64,000 nucleotides of DNA from positions 16,137 through 80,136 of the forward strand of contig JAKSLD010000019.1 of NCBI GenBank assembly GCA_024401395.1, written 5' to 3'. Shown in pieces: positions 54,918 to 63,867 of this stretch. The notes beneath the pieces are model-generated. The model saw nothing but the letters and a program-made list of their open reading frames with translations, had not been told where the DNA came from and did not search any database. Position 1 is the stretch's first letter; each line of letters opens with the position of its first letter. Position numbers and translations under genes: made by a program. The DNA comes from Bacteroidales bacterium. Its GTDB lineage: Bacteria; Bacteroidota; Bacteroidia; Bacteroidales; Marinilabiliaceae.

Positions 54918-55239
54918 AAGGTTATCGCTTGTTGACGAACAGCATGTGCGAGTATTTACGGATGACAATCGTTATTAGTCAAGACTGCCGCCACCTGACA
55001 CAAGCTGGTGCACAATGGTATGTGTAGATTAATTGTAAAATTCTGGGTATGAAGTTGAGACTTTTTCTCGCGGAAAGAAATGTCGCTTAGATGAGTATGT
55101 ATATTCTTTACAATATATTCCTGTCAAGAAGGGACTCGTCGTCTCTATCATCCGGAGTGGCTAATATGCAGGAGCAAAGCAGTTTGTCGAATTGTACAAC
55201 GACCTAATTGTATGTTGTTTTATATCAAAATGGTATTTT
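54918..55239. other. Gene-free stretch, possibly decayed coding sequence
   Basis: About 320 bases between two glycosyltransferases in an otherwise packed operon. Short open pieces in different frames (for example SQDCRHLTQAGAQWYV before a stop) suggest a decayed gene, but no family was recognised. Confidence 0.35.
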
Positions 55240-56217
55240 ATGAAAAAGATTTCTCTAGTAGTTCCTTGTTATAAGGCGACTAAATGGGCACCCAAGCTCA
55301 TTGACTCTCTGATGTCCCAACCCGGAATATCAGATACCGAAATAATCTGTGTCAACGATGGGTCTCCAGACAATACAGGAGAAGTATTGGATGAGTTGGC
55401 AAAGAAATATCCACAAATAAAGGTAGTTCATCAGAAGAACGGAGGTCCAGCAGTTGCGCGTAATACAGGATTGGATAATGCCTCTGGTGATTATATATGG
55501 TTTGTAGATGCTGATGATATTGTTAATCCGGGATCAATAGAGTTGCTTATTAATGAGATACAAAAAGAACCGTCTGATGTTATCTGTTTTAATTTTCAAG
55601 AAATAGATATGAAGGATAATGTTCTGAATGGCATTAAGGATTATAATTATAAATACGGACAAACTACAGATGGAGTAACTGCATACGCAGAGAATTCTAT
55701 ACCTGCTTATCTTTGGAATCGTATTATTAAGAGAGATTTGATAGAAAAAAATAAGATCAGATTCGGTATCATACCAGAAGATGAAGATTTGCTATTTCAT
55801 ACATATTTTGAAGCAAATACTTTCCGTTTCATTTCAAATGTGATATATAAATATCGTATTATGGATGTTTCTTTTGGTAAAAATACCAATAGTCATATAA
55901 AATATTATTGGGGATATTATGAAATCATGGAAAAGTATATTTCTATATATCCTTCAGTTAACGACAAGAGTTTTTGGTCAGCTTTTTTACTTACATGCTT
56001 AACGAACATCTTCACAAATTACAACAAGGTAAAAGTTATTGACTCAAAAGCAATTGATGTTACGAGATCTGAAGTCTATAAATCACAAAAGCATAGTATA
56101 AAGTCTTTTCATGATAAGATAGAATATAAAGGCAAGAAAGGATTCTTACTTTGGATGATGATTCACATGCCTTTCTTTATTGATTTTGTTGTGTATTTGA
56201 GATATAAATTTAAATAA
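55240..56217 (+). CDS. Glycosyltransferase family 2
   Basis: The 325-residue GT-A enzyme starts at 55240 (MKKISLVVPCYKATKW). It has ICVNDGSPDNTGEVL, KNGGPAVARNTGLD and the metal-binding FVDADD, followed by LWNRIIKRDLIEKN and IPEDEDLLF. The longer reading from 55192 adds no domain. Donor and acceptor are unknown. Confidence 0.9.
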   Translation: MKKISLVVPCYKATKWAPKLIDSLMSQPGISDTEIICVNDGSPDNTGEVLDELAKKYPQIKVVHQKNGGPAVARNTGLDNASGDYIWFVDADDIVNPGSIELLINEIQKEPSDVICFNFQEIDMKDNVLNGIKDYNYKYGQTTDGVTAYAENSIPAYLWNRIIKRDLIEKNKIRFGIIPEDEDLLFHTYFEANTFRFISNVIYKYRIMDVSFGKNTNSHIKYYWGYYEIMEKYISIYPSVNDKSFWSAFLLTCLTNIFTNYNKVKVIDSKAIDVTRSEVYKSQKHSIKSFHDKIEYKGKKGFLLWMMIHMPFFIDFVVYLRYKFK

Positions 56218-56219
56218 AT

Positions 56220-58151
56220 ATGATAAATTTGTTCGTCCCCGGGCGATTGTGCCTATTCGGAGAACATAGCGACTGGGCAGGAAAATACCGTACAATGAAT
56301 TCTGAAATTGTACCTGGTTATGCACTTGTAACAGGTATAGAACAAGGAATTCACGCTACAGTCAAAAAATCAACGACATTTAAAGTTACGTCAGAAGCGC
56401 CAGAGATTCAGGACGCGTGGCAAGACTTTGAGTGCCGTATGGATTTTCAGGAACTAAAGGATATTGCTCGTAGCGGTAGTTTCTTCAGTTATTGTGCAGG
56501 TGTTGCCAGCTATATGCTCGAATGGTATAAAGTTGGGGGTGTACATATTCACTTGACCAAGATGGATATGCCTATGAAGAGTGGGTTGTCATCATCTGCT
56601 GCTATTTGCGTACTTGTTTGTCGTGCATTCAATCAAATATATAACCTCAATCTCAATACAATGGGAGAAATGAACATAGCCTATTGGGGAGAATTGAGAA
56701 CAGCATCTAGATGTGGTCGACTGGATCAAGCCTGTGCATTTGGTGTGCGTCCAGTGAAGATGACTTTTGACGCTGAGGAAGTAGATGTGGATAACTTCAA
56801 TATCAAGAGTCCACTTTATTGGGTGTTTGCAAACTTGAATGCATCGAAGGATACCATCAGAATTCTAGCTGACCTAAATAAAGCATATCCATTTGCTGAA
56901 ACAGAGCAAGAGAAGCTGGAGCAAAAGGCACTTGGTGAAATGAACCAAGATATTGTCAACCGAGCTGTTGATTGTATGAAAGAAGGTAGAGTTGAGGATC
57001 TTGGAAAACTGATGACAGAGGCACAAGAAGTGTTTGACACATACATTGCACCCAACTGCCCAAGTCAGTTAAAGTCTCCCAAACTTCATGCCACTCTTTC
57101 CGATCCCAATATTCTTCCATTAGTATATGGAGGCAAGGGGGTTGGCTCGCAGGGAGATGGCTCCATTCAGTTTCTTGCAAAAGACGAAGACAGCCAGTTG
57201 GCATTGGTTGAGTATCTCAAAAATAATGATATGCCAGCATATAAGTTGACAATTCAACCAAAGCATACAATTAGAAAAGCCATCATTCCGGTTGCTGGAT
57301 TTGGCACTCGTCTGTATCCTGAAACACGCTTTTTGAAGAAAGACTTCTTCCCTATTGTTGATAAGGATAATCAGGTAAAGCCTGTTATTCTTGTTTTGTT
57401 GGAGGAGTGTCTTGCTGCAGGTATTGAGGAAATATGCCTCGTACTTGGAGGAGAAGAAGAACGCCAGATGTATCGCGATTTCTTTGAGACAAGGCTCCCT
57501 GAGGAGCATCTAGCAAAGCTTCCCAAAGAAAAACTCCGCTACGAAGAGCACATCCTTGATATAGGCAAAAAACTTCAATATGTATATCAAACAGAAAAGA
57601 AAGGATTTGGAGATGCCGTTTACCGTTGTGTAGATTTCGTTGGAAAAGATCCTGTTCTTCTCCTTTTGGGTGATACTCTCTATCAGTCGAACACAAATAA
57701 AAAATGCGCACTTCAGTTCATAGAGGCATACGATAAGTATAATCAAGCAATGATTTCTATCCATGAGATTCCATTAGAGAAGGTAAGTTACTATGGCATC
57801 ATAAGTGGCAAGTGGCTTAATAGTAAAGAAACAGTTCTTCAGATGAGTAACATAACAGAGAAACCTACTGTAGCGTATGCTGAGGAGCATCTGGGAGTCG
57901 GTTCTCCAAGAGATAAGAAAAAATACTATAGCGTATTTGGCCAATATATTCTTACCCCTGAGGTATTTGTTCAACTAAGAGAGAACATCGAGAATGGTAT
58001 TGTAAGCAACCGTGGCGAGATAGAACTCACGACAGCCCTCGAACAGGTAAGAGAAAAATATGGTATCATGGGTGTACAGCTTGATGGAAAGATGTATGAT
58101 ATGGGTGTGCCAGAAGAGTTAAGAAATACATTGTCTAATTTCGGTAAATAG
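56220..58151 (+). CDS. GHMP sugar kinase-nucleotidyltransferase fusion
   Basis: The 643-residue protein joins two enzymes. Residues 1-345 are a GHMP kinase: PGRLCLFGEHSDWAG (7-21), the ATP loop KSGLSSSAAICV (about 119-130) and a C-terminal GGKGVGSQGDGS loop. Residues 349-643 are a GalU-like nucleotidyltransferase: AIIPVAGFGTRLYPETRFLK, then LLLLGDTLYQSN and YGIISG. It should phosphorylate a free sugar at C1 and couple it to a nucleotide. Kinase-first order is opposite to Fkp. The GalU-like half favours a UDP-sugar product. It follows a glycosyltransferase by 2 bases. Confidence 0.87.
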   Translation: MINLFVPGRLCLFGEHSDWAGKYRTMNSEIVPGYALVTGIEQGIHATVKKSTTFKVTSEAPEIQDAWQDFECRMDFQELKDIARSGSFFSYCAGVASYMLEWYKVGGVHIHLTKMDMPMKSGLSSSAAICVLVCRAFNQIYNLNLNTMGEMNIAYWGELRTASRCGRLDQACAFGVRPVKMTFDAEEVDVDNFNIKSPLYWVFANLNASKDTIRILADLNKAYPFAETEQEKLEQKALGEMNQDIVNRAVDCMKEGRVEDLGKLMTEAQEVFDTYIAPNCPSQLKSPKLHATLSDPNILPLVYGGKGVGSQGDGSIQFLAKDEDSQLALVEYLKNNDMPAYKLTIQPKHTIRKAIIPVAGFGTRLYPETRFLKKDFFPIVDKDNQVKPVILVLLEECLAAGIEEICLVLGGEEERQMYRDFFETRLPEEHLAKLPKEKLRYEEHILDIGKKLQYVYQTEKKGFGDAVYRCVDFVGKDPVLLLLGDTLYQSNTNKKCALQFIEAYDKYNQAMISIHEIPLEKVSYYGIISGKWLNSKETVLQMSNITEKPTVAYAEEHLGVGSPRDKKKYYSVFGQYILTPEVFVQLRENIENGIVSNRGEIELTTALEQVREKYGIMGVQLDGKMYDMGVPEELRNTLSNFGK

Positions 58152-58159
58152 TTTTTTAG

Positions 58160-58705
58160 ATGAGTGAAGAAACGGACCTTAAATATTACAAAGAAGACAA
58201 GCCACACATCTTAAAATTAACGGTTTGGTCCATTGTAAATAAAACAATTTTCCGTTTGGTCATAGGAGGCCGTTACACAAAGAAGATTAGAAATTTCATT
58301 CTTCGGTTGTTTGGTGCAACAATAGCAAAGGAAGCTTGCGTATACAGCAAAGCAACAATTTTTGCACCTTGGAATCTTACTCTAGGTAATTCTTGCATAG
58401 GTCCAGATACTAATATTTACAGTAAAGACAAGATTTTAATTGGAGATAATGTTGTAATCTCGCAAGGGGCTTATTTGTGTACAGCTAGTCATGATATCTC
58501 TGATCCCCTGATGGCATTAACCACATCTCCCATAGTCATTAATAATCGGGCATGGATTGCTGCTGATGCTTTTGTCGGTATGGGTGTTACCATCGGAGAG
58601 GGCGCTGTTGTAGGTGCTAGAGCAGCTGTATTCAAGGATGTAGAGGCATGGACAGTTGTTGGAGGTAATCCTGCGAAGTTTATTAAAAAGAGAGTATTTG
58701 GATAG
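58160..58705 (+). CDS. WcaF-like hexapeptide acetyltransferase
   Basis: The 181-residue acetyltransferase is similar to colanic-acid WcaF: KIRNFILRLFGATIAKEACV, then PWNLTLGNSCIGPDTNIYSK, SQGAYLCTASHDISDP and WIAADAFVGMGVTIGEG. The end VVGGNPAKFIKKRV is typical. It probably acetylates a sugar of the repeat unit. Confidence 0.88.
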   Translation: MSEETDLKYYKEDKPHILKLTVWSIVNKTIFRLVIGGRYTKKIRNFILRLFGATIAKEACVYSKATIFAPWNLTLGNSCIGPDTNIYSKDKILIGDNVVISQGAYLCTASHDISDPLMALTTSPIVINNRAWIAADAFVGMGVTIGEGAVVGARAAVFKDVEAWTVVGGNPAKFIKKRVFG

Positions 58706-58727
58706 AGGTTAGAGTATAGAGAGTATT

Positions 58728-59654
58728 ATGCCGATAGATATATCAGTGATCATCCTCACAGGGAATGAGGAATTACATATAGAGCGCTGCTTGCGAAATG
58801 TGACGCAGGTGGCTAAGGAGGTCTTTGTAGTAGACTGCTTCTCTAAGGATAAGACTGTAGAGATAGCAAATAGCTTAAATGGGTTGAATGGCAGTAAGGT
58901 AACAGTAATGCAGCATGAATGGCCTGCCACCAAGTATGCTGGACAGTTTAATTGGGCTTTAGAGAATGCTGATATCAAAACAGAGTGGGTGCTCAGACTT
59001 GATGCTGACGAATACTTGCTTCCTGAAACCATTAAGGAGTTACAGGAGAAATTACCTTCCATTTCGGATGATATAACAGGTATCGTCTTGAAACGTAGGC
59101 ATATCTTCATGGGTAAGTGGATGAAGAGGGGGATATATCCGGTAAAGCTTCTCAGATTCTTCCGTTTTGGTAAAGCTATTTGTGAACAGAGATTGATGGA
59201 CGAGCATATTCAGTTGCTCGAAGGTGAGTCGGTAGAATTTGATAACGACTTCTGCGATCATAATCTGAATAACCTTTCTTGGTTCTGCCATAAGCATGTA
59301 GATTATGCTGTTCGTGAAGCTGCAGACCTTTTGGATATTGAACTCGACCTTACTGGTGCAGCTGTAACTGATGAGGGCAAGAACATAACTAGCCAGGCAG
59401 CTGCAAAACGTATGAAGAAACATAAGTATGCTAAACAGCCTCTCTTCTGGCGTTCGTTTGCCTACTTCTGCTATCGCTATTTCCTAAAGGGTGCTTGCCT
59501 TGATGGTAAGGAAGGCTTTATATGGACTTTCATTCAGGGCTGGTGGTATCGTACGCTTGTTGATGCTAAGGTATATGAGATTAAGAAGATTTGTGGTAAT
59601 GACAAAGAGAAAATAAAGAAGCATCTGAAAGACAATTACAATGTAGCATTGTAA
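58728..59654 (+). CDS. Glycosyltransferase family 2 (WaaE/KdtX-like)
   Basis: The 308-residue GT-A enzyme opens DISVIILTGNEELHIERCL and has VFVVDCFSKDKTVEIA, LRLDADEYLLPETI with the D-x-D, and later GIVLKRRHIFMGKWMKRG, which are features of WaaE/KdtX-type glucosyltransferases. It lacks membrane segments. It precedes the 164-residue unknown protein by 23 bases. Confidence 0.88.
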   Translation: MPIDISVIILTGNEELHIERCLRNVTQVAKEVFVVDCFSKDKTVEIANSLNGLNGSKVTVMQHEWPATKYAGQFNWALENADIKTEWVLRLDADEYLLPETIKELQEKLPSISDDITGIVLKRRHIFMGKWMKRGIYPVKLLRFFRFGKAICEQRLMDEHIQLLEGESVEFDNDFCDHNLNNLSWFCHKHVDYAVREAADLLDIELDLTGAAVTDEGKNITSQAAAKRMKKHKYAKQPLFWRSFAYFCYRYFLKGACLDGKEGFIWTFIQGWWYRTLVDAKVYEIKKICGNDKEKIKKHLKDNYNVAL

Positions 59655-59677
59655 GTCGTGAATGGCCGTAGGTTGAT

Positions 59678-60172
59678 GTGAAGATATTAATGAACGAGTA
59701 TTTTACAGGACATAAGGATAGTGTTGCTATCAATGATTATCTCAATGCGTTGCCTGAGAGTTCGAATGACTTTCAGATTGTCTTTAGGCTGAGGCGTATG
59801 GGGGAGGAGTTTGTGGAAGGGGTGCTAACGCTCGATACTGTGTATTCGTTTGCAGAATGCCTTCCCGCTTCATGTAAGGCAGAGGATTTCATTCGTCAGA
59901 TGAAGTGTTATACGTTCTTCTCGGCGTTAAGCTCAATAGCATTAAAGCAAGTATTGTCTCCCTTTGAACAGAGGGTAAAAGAGGAGATAGAACATCCTAC
60001 GTTTTGCAAGCCTGTTCCGTCATCGGGAAAGGTTGCAATTACAATATATAAGCTTCAACGTATTTGGTATACTAGATGGAAGCATCCCCTAGTTTTCAAT
60101 GAGCATTGGCTGCCAGCATTAGTCACATGGATTTGGAGCGTGGTTAGATGGGAGAGGGTGGTTAGAGATTAG
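59678..60172 (+). CDS. Uncharacterised 164-residue protein in polysaccharide locus
   Basis: Not recognised. Of 164 residues, the N-terminal half is mixed alpha/beta (MKILMNEYFTGHKDSVAIND, then FRLRRMGEEFVEGVLTL). A Cys-containing centre (ECLPASCKAEDFIRQMKCY) and a Trp-rich C-terminus (WYTRWKHPL, HWLPALVTWIWSVVRW) follow; the latter could be a membrane-associated helix. Position just after a glycosyltransferase suggests a locus-specific role. No signal peptide. Confidence 0.65.
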   Translation: MKILMNEYFTGHKDSVAINDYLNALPESSNDFQIVFRLRRMGEEFVEGVLTLDTVYSFAECLPASCKAEDFIRQMKCYTFFSALSSIALKQVLSPFEQRVKEEIEHPTFCKPVPSSGKVAITIYKLQRIWYTRWKHPLVFNEHWLPALVTWIWSVVRWERVVRD

Positions 60173-60263
60173 AGGTTGGAGAGTTTTTTCGAAGGGGTGT
60201 GGATTAGGATTTTTTCTGCCAAAAGTGCGTTAACTTTTATAAGTAACTATTAAAACGCTAGTT

Positions 60264-62462
60264 ATGACAGTAACTCAATTGGTATCAGAATGTACGGCCT
60301 ACGACTTCAAACTGATACTGGAGGAGAAGAAGCCTAAGAGTTGGCTGAAGAGCGTGAGTGCTTTTGCCAATGGTCAAGGTGGTTCGCTCTTCTTCGGTGT
60401 GGATGATGATGGAGTCGTTTGTGGGCTTGAGGACATTCAGGATGTCACGGAGAAGATTGGGACTGCCATCAAAGACAAGATGGATCCACTGCCTGAGGTC
60501 GAGGCTATTCCGCATAAAGATGGTGACGTAAAAATACTGGAGCTCAAGGTTCATGCTGGCAAATACACGCCTTACTATTATGTGGGTGATGGTCAGAGGG
60601 TGGCTTTCGTGAGAGTGGCAGATGAGAGTAATCCTGCCACTGCCGAGCAGATGGTGCGTTTAGTGCTGAAGGGCTCGAACAAGACGTATGATTCGTTGGT
60701 GTCGGAACATCTGCGTTCTTCATCATCCTTCAATATCCTTGCAACGACTTTCCAGAAGCGTGTCGGACAAGAGTTTGACGAGAAATACCTCAAGTCTTTC
60801 GGCTTGGTTACGGAAGATGATCGACTGACAAATGCCGGTGTGCTTTTTTCTGACAACAAGTCTCTGCCTCAGTCACGTCTCTTCTGCACGCGATGGGTAG
60901 GCACCGAGAAGGGGGATGCTATCAATGATGCAGAATTCAGCGGAAATATACTGATGCTGCTTCAGGAGGCAGTCAACTTTGTGAAATCCAATACGCGCAA
61001 GGGCTGGGAAAAGCTGCCTGATGGCAAGAAGATTAAGGCGGAATACGCAGAACGTGCTATACTTGAGGCGTTTGTCAACCATTTCATTCATCGTGATTAT
61101 ACCGTGATGGGTGGTGAGGTGCATTTGGATATCTATGATGATCGTTTGACCATTACCTCACCTGGTGGCATGTACAACGGTTCTCTGATTCAGAATCTCG
61201 ACATAAAGGATGTGTCGTCAGAAAGACGCAATCCGATATTGGCAGATGTCATGGCACAGTTGGACTATATGGAGAAACGTGGTTCAGGGTTGAAGAAAAT
61301 ATACCTTGCCACAAAGGAACTTAATGGGTATGCCGATAAGTTCAAACCCGTGTTCAAATCGACAAATAGTCAGTTCATTACAACGCTATTCAGGGTAAGT
61401 GAGCAAGTTACCGAGCAAGTTACCGAGCAAGTTACCGAGCAAGTTACCGAGCAAGTTACCGAGCAAGTGCTTAATATGCTAAATGTAATTCAATCAGAAC
61501 AATTGTTAGCCAAAGACATTATGCACTTGATGGGACTGAACCAAAGAGAGTATTTCCGAGCTGACATTCTGACACCAGCACTCGAACAGGGGCTTGTTGC
61601 TCGTACTCTGCCAGATAAACCTAGAAGTCCCAAGCAGATGTATTACCTGACGGATTTAGGGTTGGCCGTATTAAATCATTTAAAACGTTCGTGCTCTCAA
61701 CCAGTTGCTGTAGATCCAGATAAAGTTCAACGGTTCATAGCAGAACTGCAAGAGTCTGTTGGCAACTATTCTTTACAACTGCCACCAATGAGCGATCGTT
61801 ATGCAGCATCGCTGAAGAACCAGGAGTCAAGGTGCTTTAAGGCAAGCTATAAGCATGAGAAGAAATACTTTGAAAGAGGTTCGGATTGGGTCTATAATAT
61901 GCCTGAATTGTACCTGAATGAGATTCAACATTCTATCTGGATGCAATACAATGCCCAGTGGTGGCTTAATCCTGCTGAAGCAAGGTACAAGATTAACTTC
62001 CGAGAGATTAAGGACGCTTTCTGTAGGCTTGGTTTGGATGAAACGTTTGCTGTGGTCGCTTCTTTCCATTTGGATACATACGATGGTCTATTTGGAGGTG
62101 ATGCTCCGTTGGTAAAGACGATGTACGGCTACTGTTATAAGGGAGTGAACATATATCATGTGCCATCTCATGAGGATTTCATGATTGTCATGAGAGCTGA
62201 CAGTTTGCCAAGATGTGAAATGGAGGACTACGAAGGTGACAATCCAGACTATAAACTCATTGATCCAGTCAACAAGGTTTATTCTAATGTGCTTAATTTG
62301 AAGGATATGAGCGAATACTACGGAATGGTGGTGATGCGAGACATTCGTTTCTGTACTCCAGATAAAGAAGCTTTCAAGTTTATCCGACTTGATGTTGATA
62401 GGACGAATAGGACAGAGAGTCAATTAGAGTCACTATCTGCTGATGCAGTGAGATTGATTTAG
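60264..62462 (+). CDS. AlbA/Schlafen-type ATP-binding protein with EQVT repeat
   Basis: The 732-residue protein has an AlbA_2 (Schlafen-like) domain at the N-terminus (LKSVSAFANGQGGSLFFGVD and DKMDPLPEVEAIP), then an HATPase_c_4-like part (AILEAFVNHFIHRDYTVMGG, ITSPGGMYNGSL). Residues about 380-402 are (EQVT) repeats, then a winged-helix region (LAKDIMHLMGL). A long C-terminal domain (about 480-732) of unknown fold follows. Such proteins often act as regulators or accessory proteins in islands. It lies between glycosyltransferases and breaks up the locus. Confidence 0.85.
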   Translation: MTVTQLVSECTAYDFKLILEEKKPKSWLKSVSAFANGQGGSLFFGVDDDGVVCGLEDIQDVTEKIGTAIKDKMDPLPEVEAIPHKDGDVKILELKVHAGKYTPYYYVGDGQRVAFVRVADESNPATAEQMVRLVLKGSNKTYDSLVSEHLRSSSSFNILATTFQKRVGQEFDEKYLKSFGLVTEDDRLTNAGVLFSDNKSLPQSRLFCTRWVGTEKGDAINDAEFSGNILMLLQEAVNFVKSNTRKGWEKLPDGKKIKAEYAERAILEAFVNHFIHRDYTVMGGEVHLDIYDDRLTITSPGGMYNGSLIQNLDIKDVSSERRNPILADVMAQLDYMEKRGSGLKKIYLATKELNGYADKFKPVFKSTNSQFITTLFRVSEQVTEQVTEQVTEQVTEQVTEQVLNMLNVIQSEQLLAKDIMHLMGLNQREYFRADILTPALEQGLVARTLPDKPRSPKQMYYLTDLGLAVLNHLKRSCSQPVAVDPDKVQRFIAELQESVGNYSLQLPPMSDRYAASLKNQESRCFKASYKHEKKYFERGSDWVYNMPELYLNEIQHSIWMQYNAQWWLNPAEARYKINFREIKDAFCRLGLDETFAVVASFHLDTYDGLFGGDAPLVKTMYGYCYKGVNIYHVPSHEDFMIVMRADSLPRCEMEDYEGDNPDYKLIDPVNKVYSNVLNLKDMSEYYGMVVMRDIRFCTPDKEAFKFIRLDVDRTNRTESQLESLSADAVRLI
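61401..61468 (+). repeat. 12-bp tandem repeat coding (EQVT)n
   Basis: GAGCAAGTTACC occurs five times in perfect tandem (61401-61460) plus a partial copy GAGCAAGT (61461-61468). All third positions are identical, so recent slippage or expansion is likely. Length changes keep the frame because the unit is four codons. Confidence 0.85.
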
Positions 62463-62598
62463 AAATCGAATTTCTGGAAATTAAAATTTAACATCCACAA
62501 GCCCAAGAGGATGAAGGGGGCTGAGTGATACTGACAAAGAAAGTAAAGCTGAGGGGGGAGATGTTAGTGCTTTGCTTGGTTAGAGTTAGAGTAATAGT

Positions 62599-63396
62599 AT
62601 GAAGATTTCAGTTATAACAGCTGCCTGGAATAGCAGTAAGACAATACAAGATACCTTAAGAAGTGTATTGAATCAGCGATACACGAATGTGGAGCATATC
62701 ATAAAGGATGGTGGCAGTACGGATGATACTGTGGCTATTTGTGAGGATTATAAGAGGAAGTTTTACTCTTCCGAGGATACTCCTCAGACTCCAGTAAAGA
62801 CTATGAAGATAATTTCTGATAGGGATAAGGGTATCTATGATGCGATGAATCAGGGTATTGAGGCTGCTAGTGGGGATGTCATTGGTATATTGAATTCGGA
62901 TGATTTCTATACTTCGGATGATGTGCTGGAGAGGGTTGCAAGGGAGTTTGAGGCAGATCCTGAGCTGGAGGCTCTGTATGGCGATATTCATTTCGTGGAT
63001 GATGCGGACTTGACGAAGTGTGTGAGGTATTACTCTTCGTCGTATTTCCGCCCATGGTTGCTCAGATTCGGCTTTATGCCTGCTCATCCTAGCTTTTATG
63101 TCCGTAAGGAGGTTTACCAGAAGTATGGATTGTATGATTTGCAGTTCAGAACTTCGTCTGACTTCGAAATGATGGTGCGCCTTTTTGCTAAGAATAGGAT
63201 AAAGGCGAAGTATATAAAGAAGGATTTCGTGACGATGCGTACCGGCGGCGAGAGTACTGCCGGGATGGAGGCTAAGCGTAAGGTGAATAATGATATAGTG
63301 GGGGCGCTTAAGAAGCATGGTATCTTTACTTGCGGGGCGTTCAGGTATGTCAGGTATGGGGTGAAAGCGGTGGAGTTGGTGTTGGGGAGAGTTTGA
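62599..63396 (+). CDS. Glycosyltransferase family 2 (WcaA-like)
   Basis: The 265-residue GT-A enzyme opens MKISVITAAWNSSKTIQDTL and has IIKDGGSTDDTVAICED, the metal-binding GILNSDDFY, and FMPAHPSFYVRKEVYQKYG, close to colanic-acid type glycosyltransferases. Its stop codon (TGA, 63394-63396) lies within the first hexamer of the following repeat tract. Donor and acceptor are unknown. Confidence 0.9.
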   Translation: MKISVITAAWNSSKTIQDTLRSVLNQRYTNVEHIIKDGGSTDDTVAICEDYKRKFYSSEDTPQTPVKTMKIISDRDKGIYDAMNQGIEAASGDVIGILNSDDFYTSDDVLERVAREFEADPELEALYGDIHFVDDADLTKCVRYYSSSYFRPWLLRFGFMPAHPSFYVRKEVYQKYGLYDLQFRTSSDFEMMVRLFAKNRIKAKYIKKDFVTMRTGGESTAGMEAKRKVNNDIVGALKKHGIFTCGAFRYVRYGVKAVELVLGRV

Positions 63397-63511
63397 CTTT
63401 GACTCTGACTTTGACTCTGACTTTGACTCTGACTTTGACTTTGACTCTGACTTAGACTCTGACTTAGACATTGACTCTGACATTGACATTGACTTAGACA
63501 TTGACTTTGAA
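63392..63511 (+). repeat. Left hexanucleotide tract (TTTGAC/TCTGAC type)
   Basis: Twenty consecutive hexamers of the form (T/A)(T/C)(T/A)GA(C), such as TTTGAC, TCTGAC, TTAGAC and ATTGAC, with the last unit ending TTTGAA. It begins inside the glycosyltransferase stop and ends 2 bases before the next ATG. Confidence 0.85.
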
Positions 63512-63513
63512 TT

Positions 63514-63867
63514 ATGAGAAATTTTAGACAGTATGATTTTTGGGTGGATTCTAAGTCTTTGGCGAAGGACGTGTATTTGTTGTTGTCAGGGTTCCCAGGT
63601 GAAGAGAGATATGCTCTTTGCGATCAGTTACGAAGAGCTGTAGTGTCTATACCAAGCAATATCGCAGAAGGTGCTGGTCGAGAAACTGAAATAGAGTTTG
63701 CCCGTTTCTTAGATATAGCCTTGGGGTCTGCTTGCGAAGTTGAGACCCAAATAGAGCTGGCTTATGACTTGAATTATATTTCAGTACAAAAACGAGACGA
63801 AATAATATTCAAATTGAATTCCATAGAACGTAGAATAGCTGCTATGGTAAAAAGGCTCAGACGTTGA
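63514..63867 (+). CDS. Four-helix-bundle (S23/23S rRNA IVS-type) protein
   Basis: The 117-residue protein is of the family encoded in 23S rRNA intervening sequences and in many free copies. Markers: FWVDSKSLAKDVYLLLSGFP, RRAVVSIPSNIAEGAGRE, FLDIALGSACEVETQI and the basic end VKRLRR. All four helices are present. The function of the free copies is unknown. It sits between two hexanucleotide tracts, and its stop (GTTGAC context) lies in a repeat unit, as does that of the gene before it. Confidence 0.88.
   Translation: MRNFRQYDFWVDSKSLAKDVYLLLSGFPGEERYALCDQLRRAVVSIPSNIAEGAGRETEIEFARFLDIALGSACEVETQIELAYDLNYISVQKRDEIIFKLNSIERRIAAMVKRLRR

Noticed and set aside
62656..63501. Minus-strand open frame with a Ser/Lys/Glu-rich start
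   Set aside because: It is the antisense of the glycosyltransferase gene and of the hexamer tract, which translates into simple repeats.
63514..63867. Avd accessory protein of a diversity-generating retroelement
   Set aside because: The four-helix-bundle fold is similar, but no reverse transcriptase or template/variable repeat pair is visible in the window, and the sequence fits S23-type proteins better.
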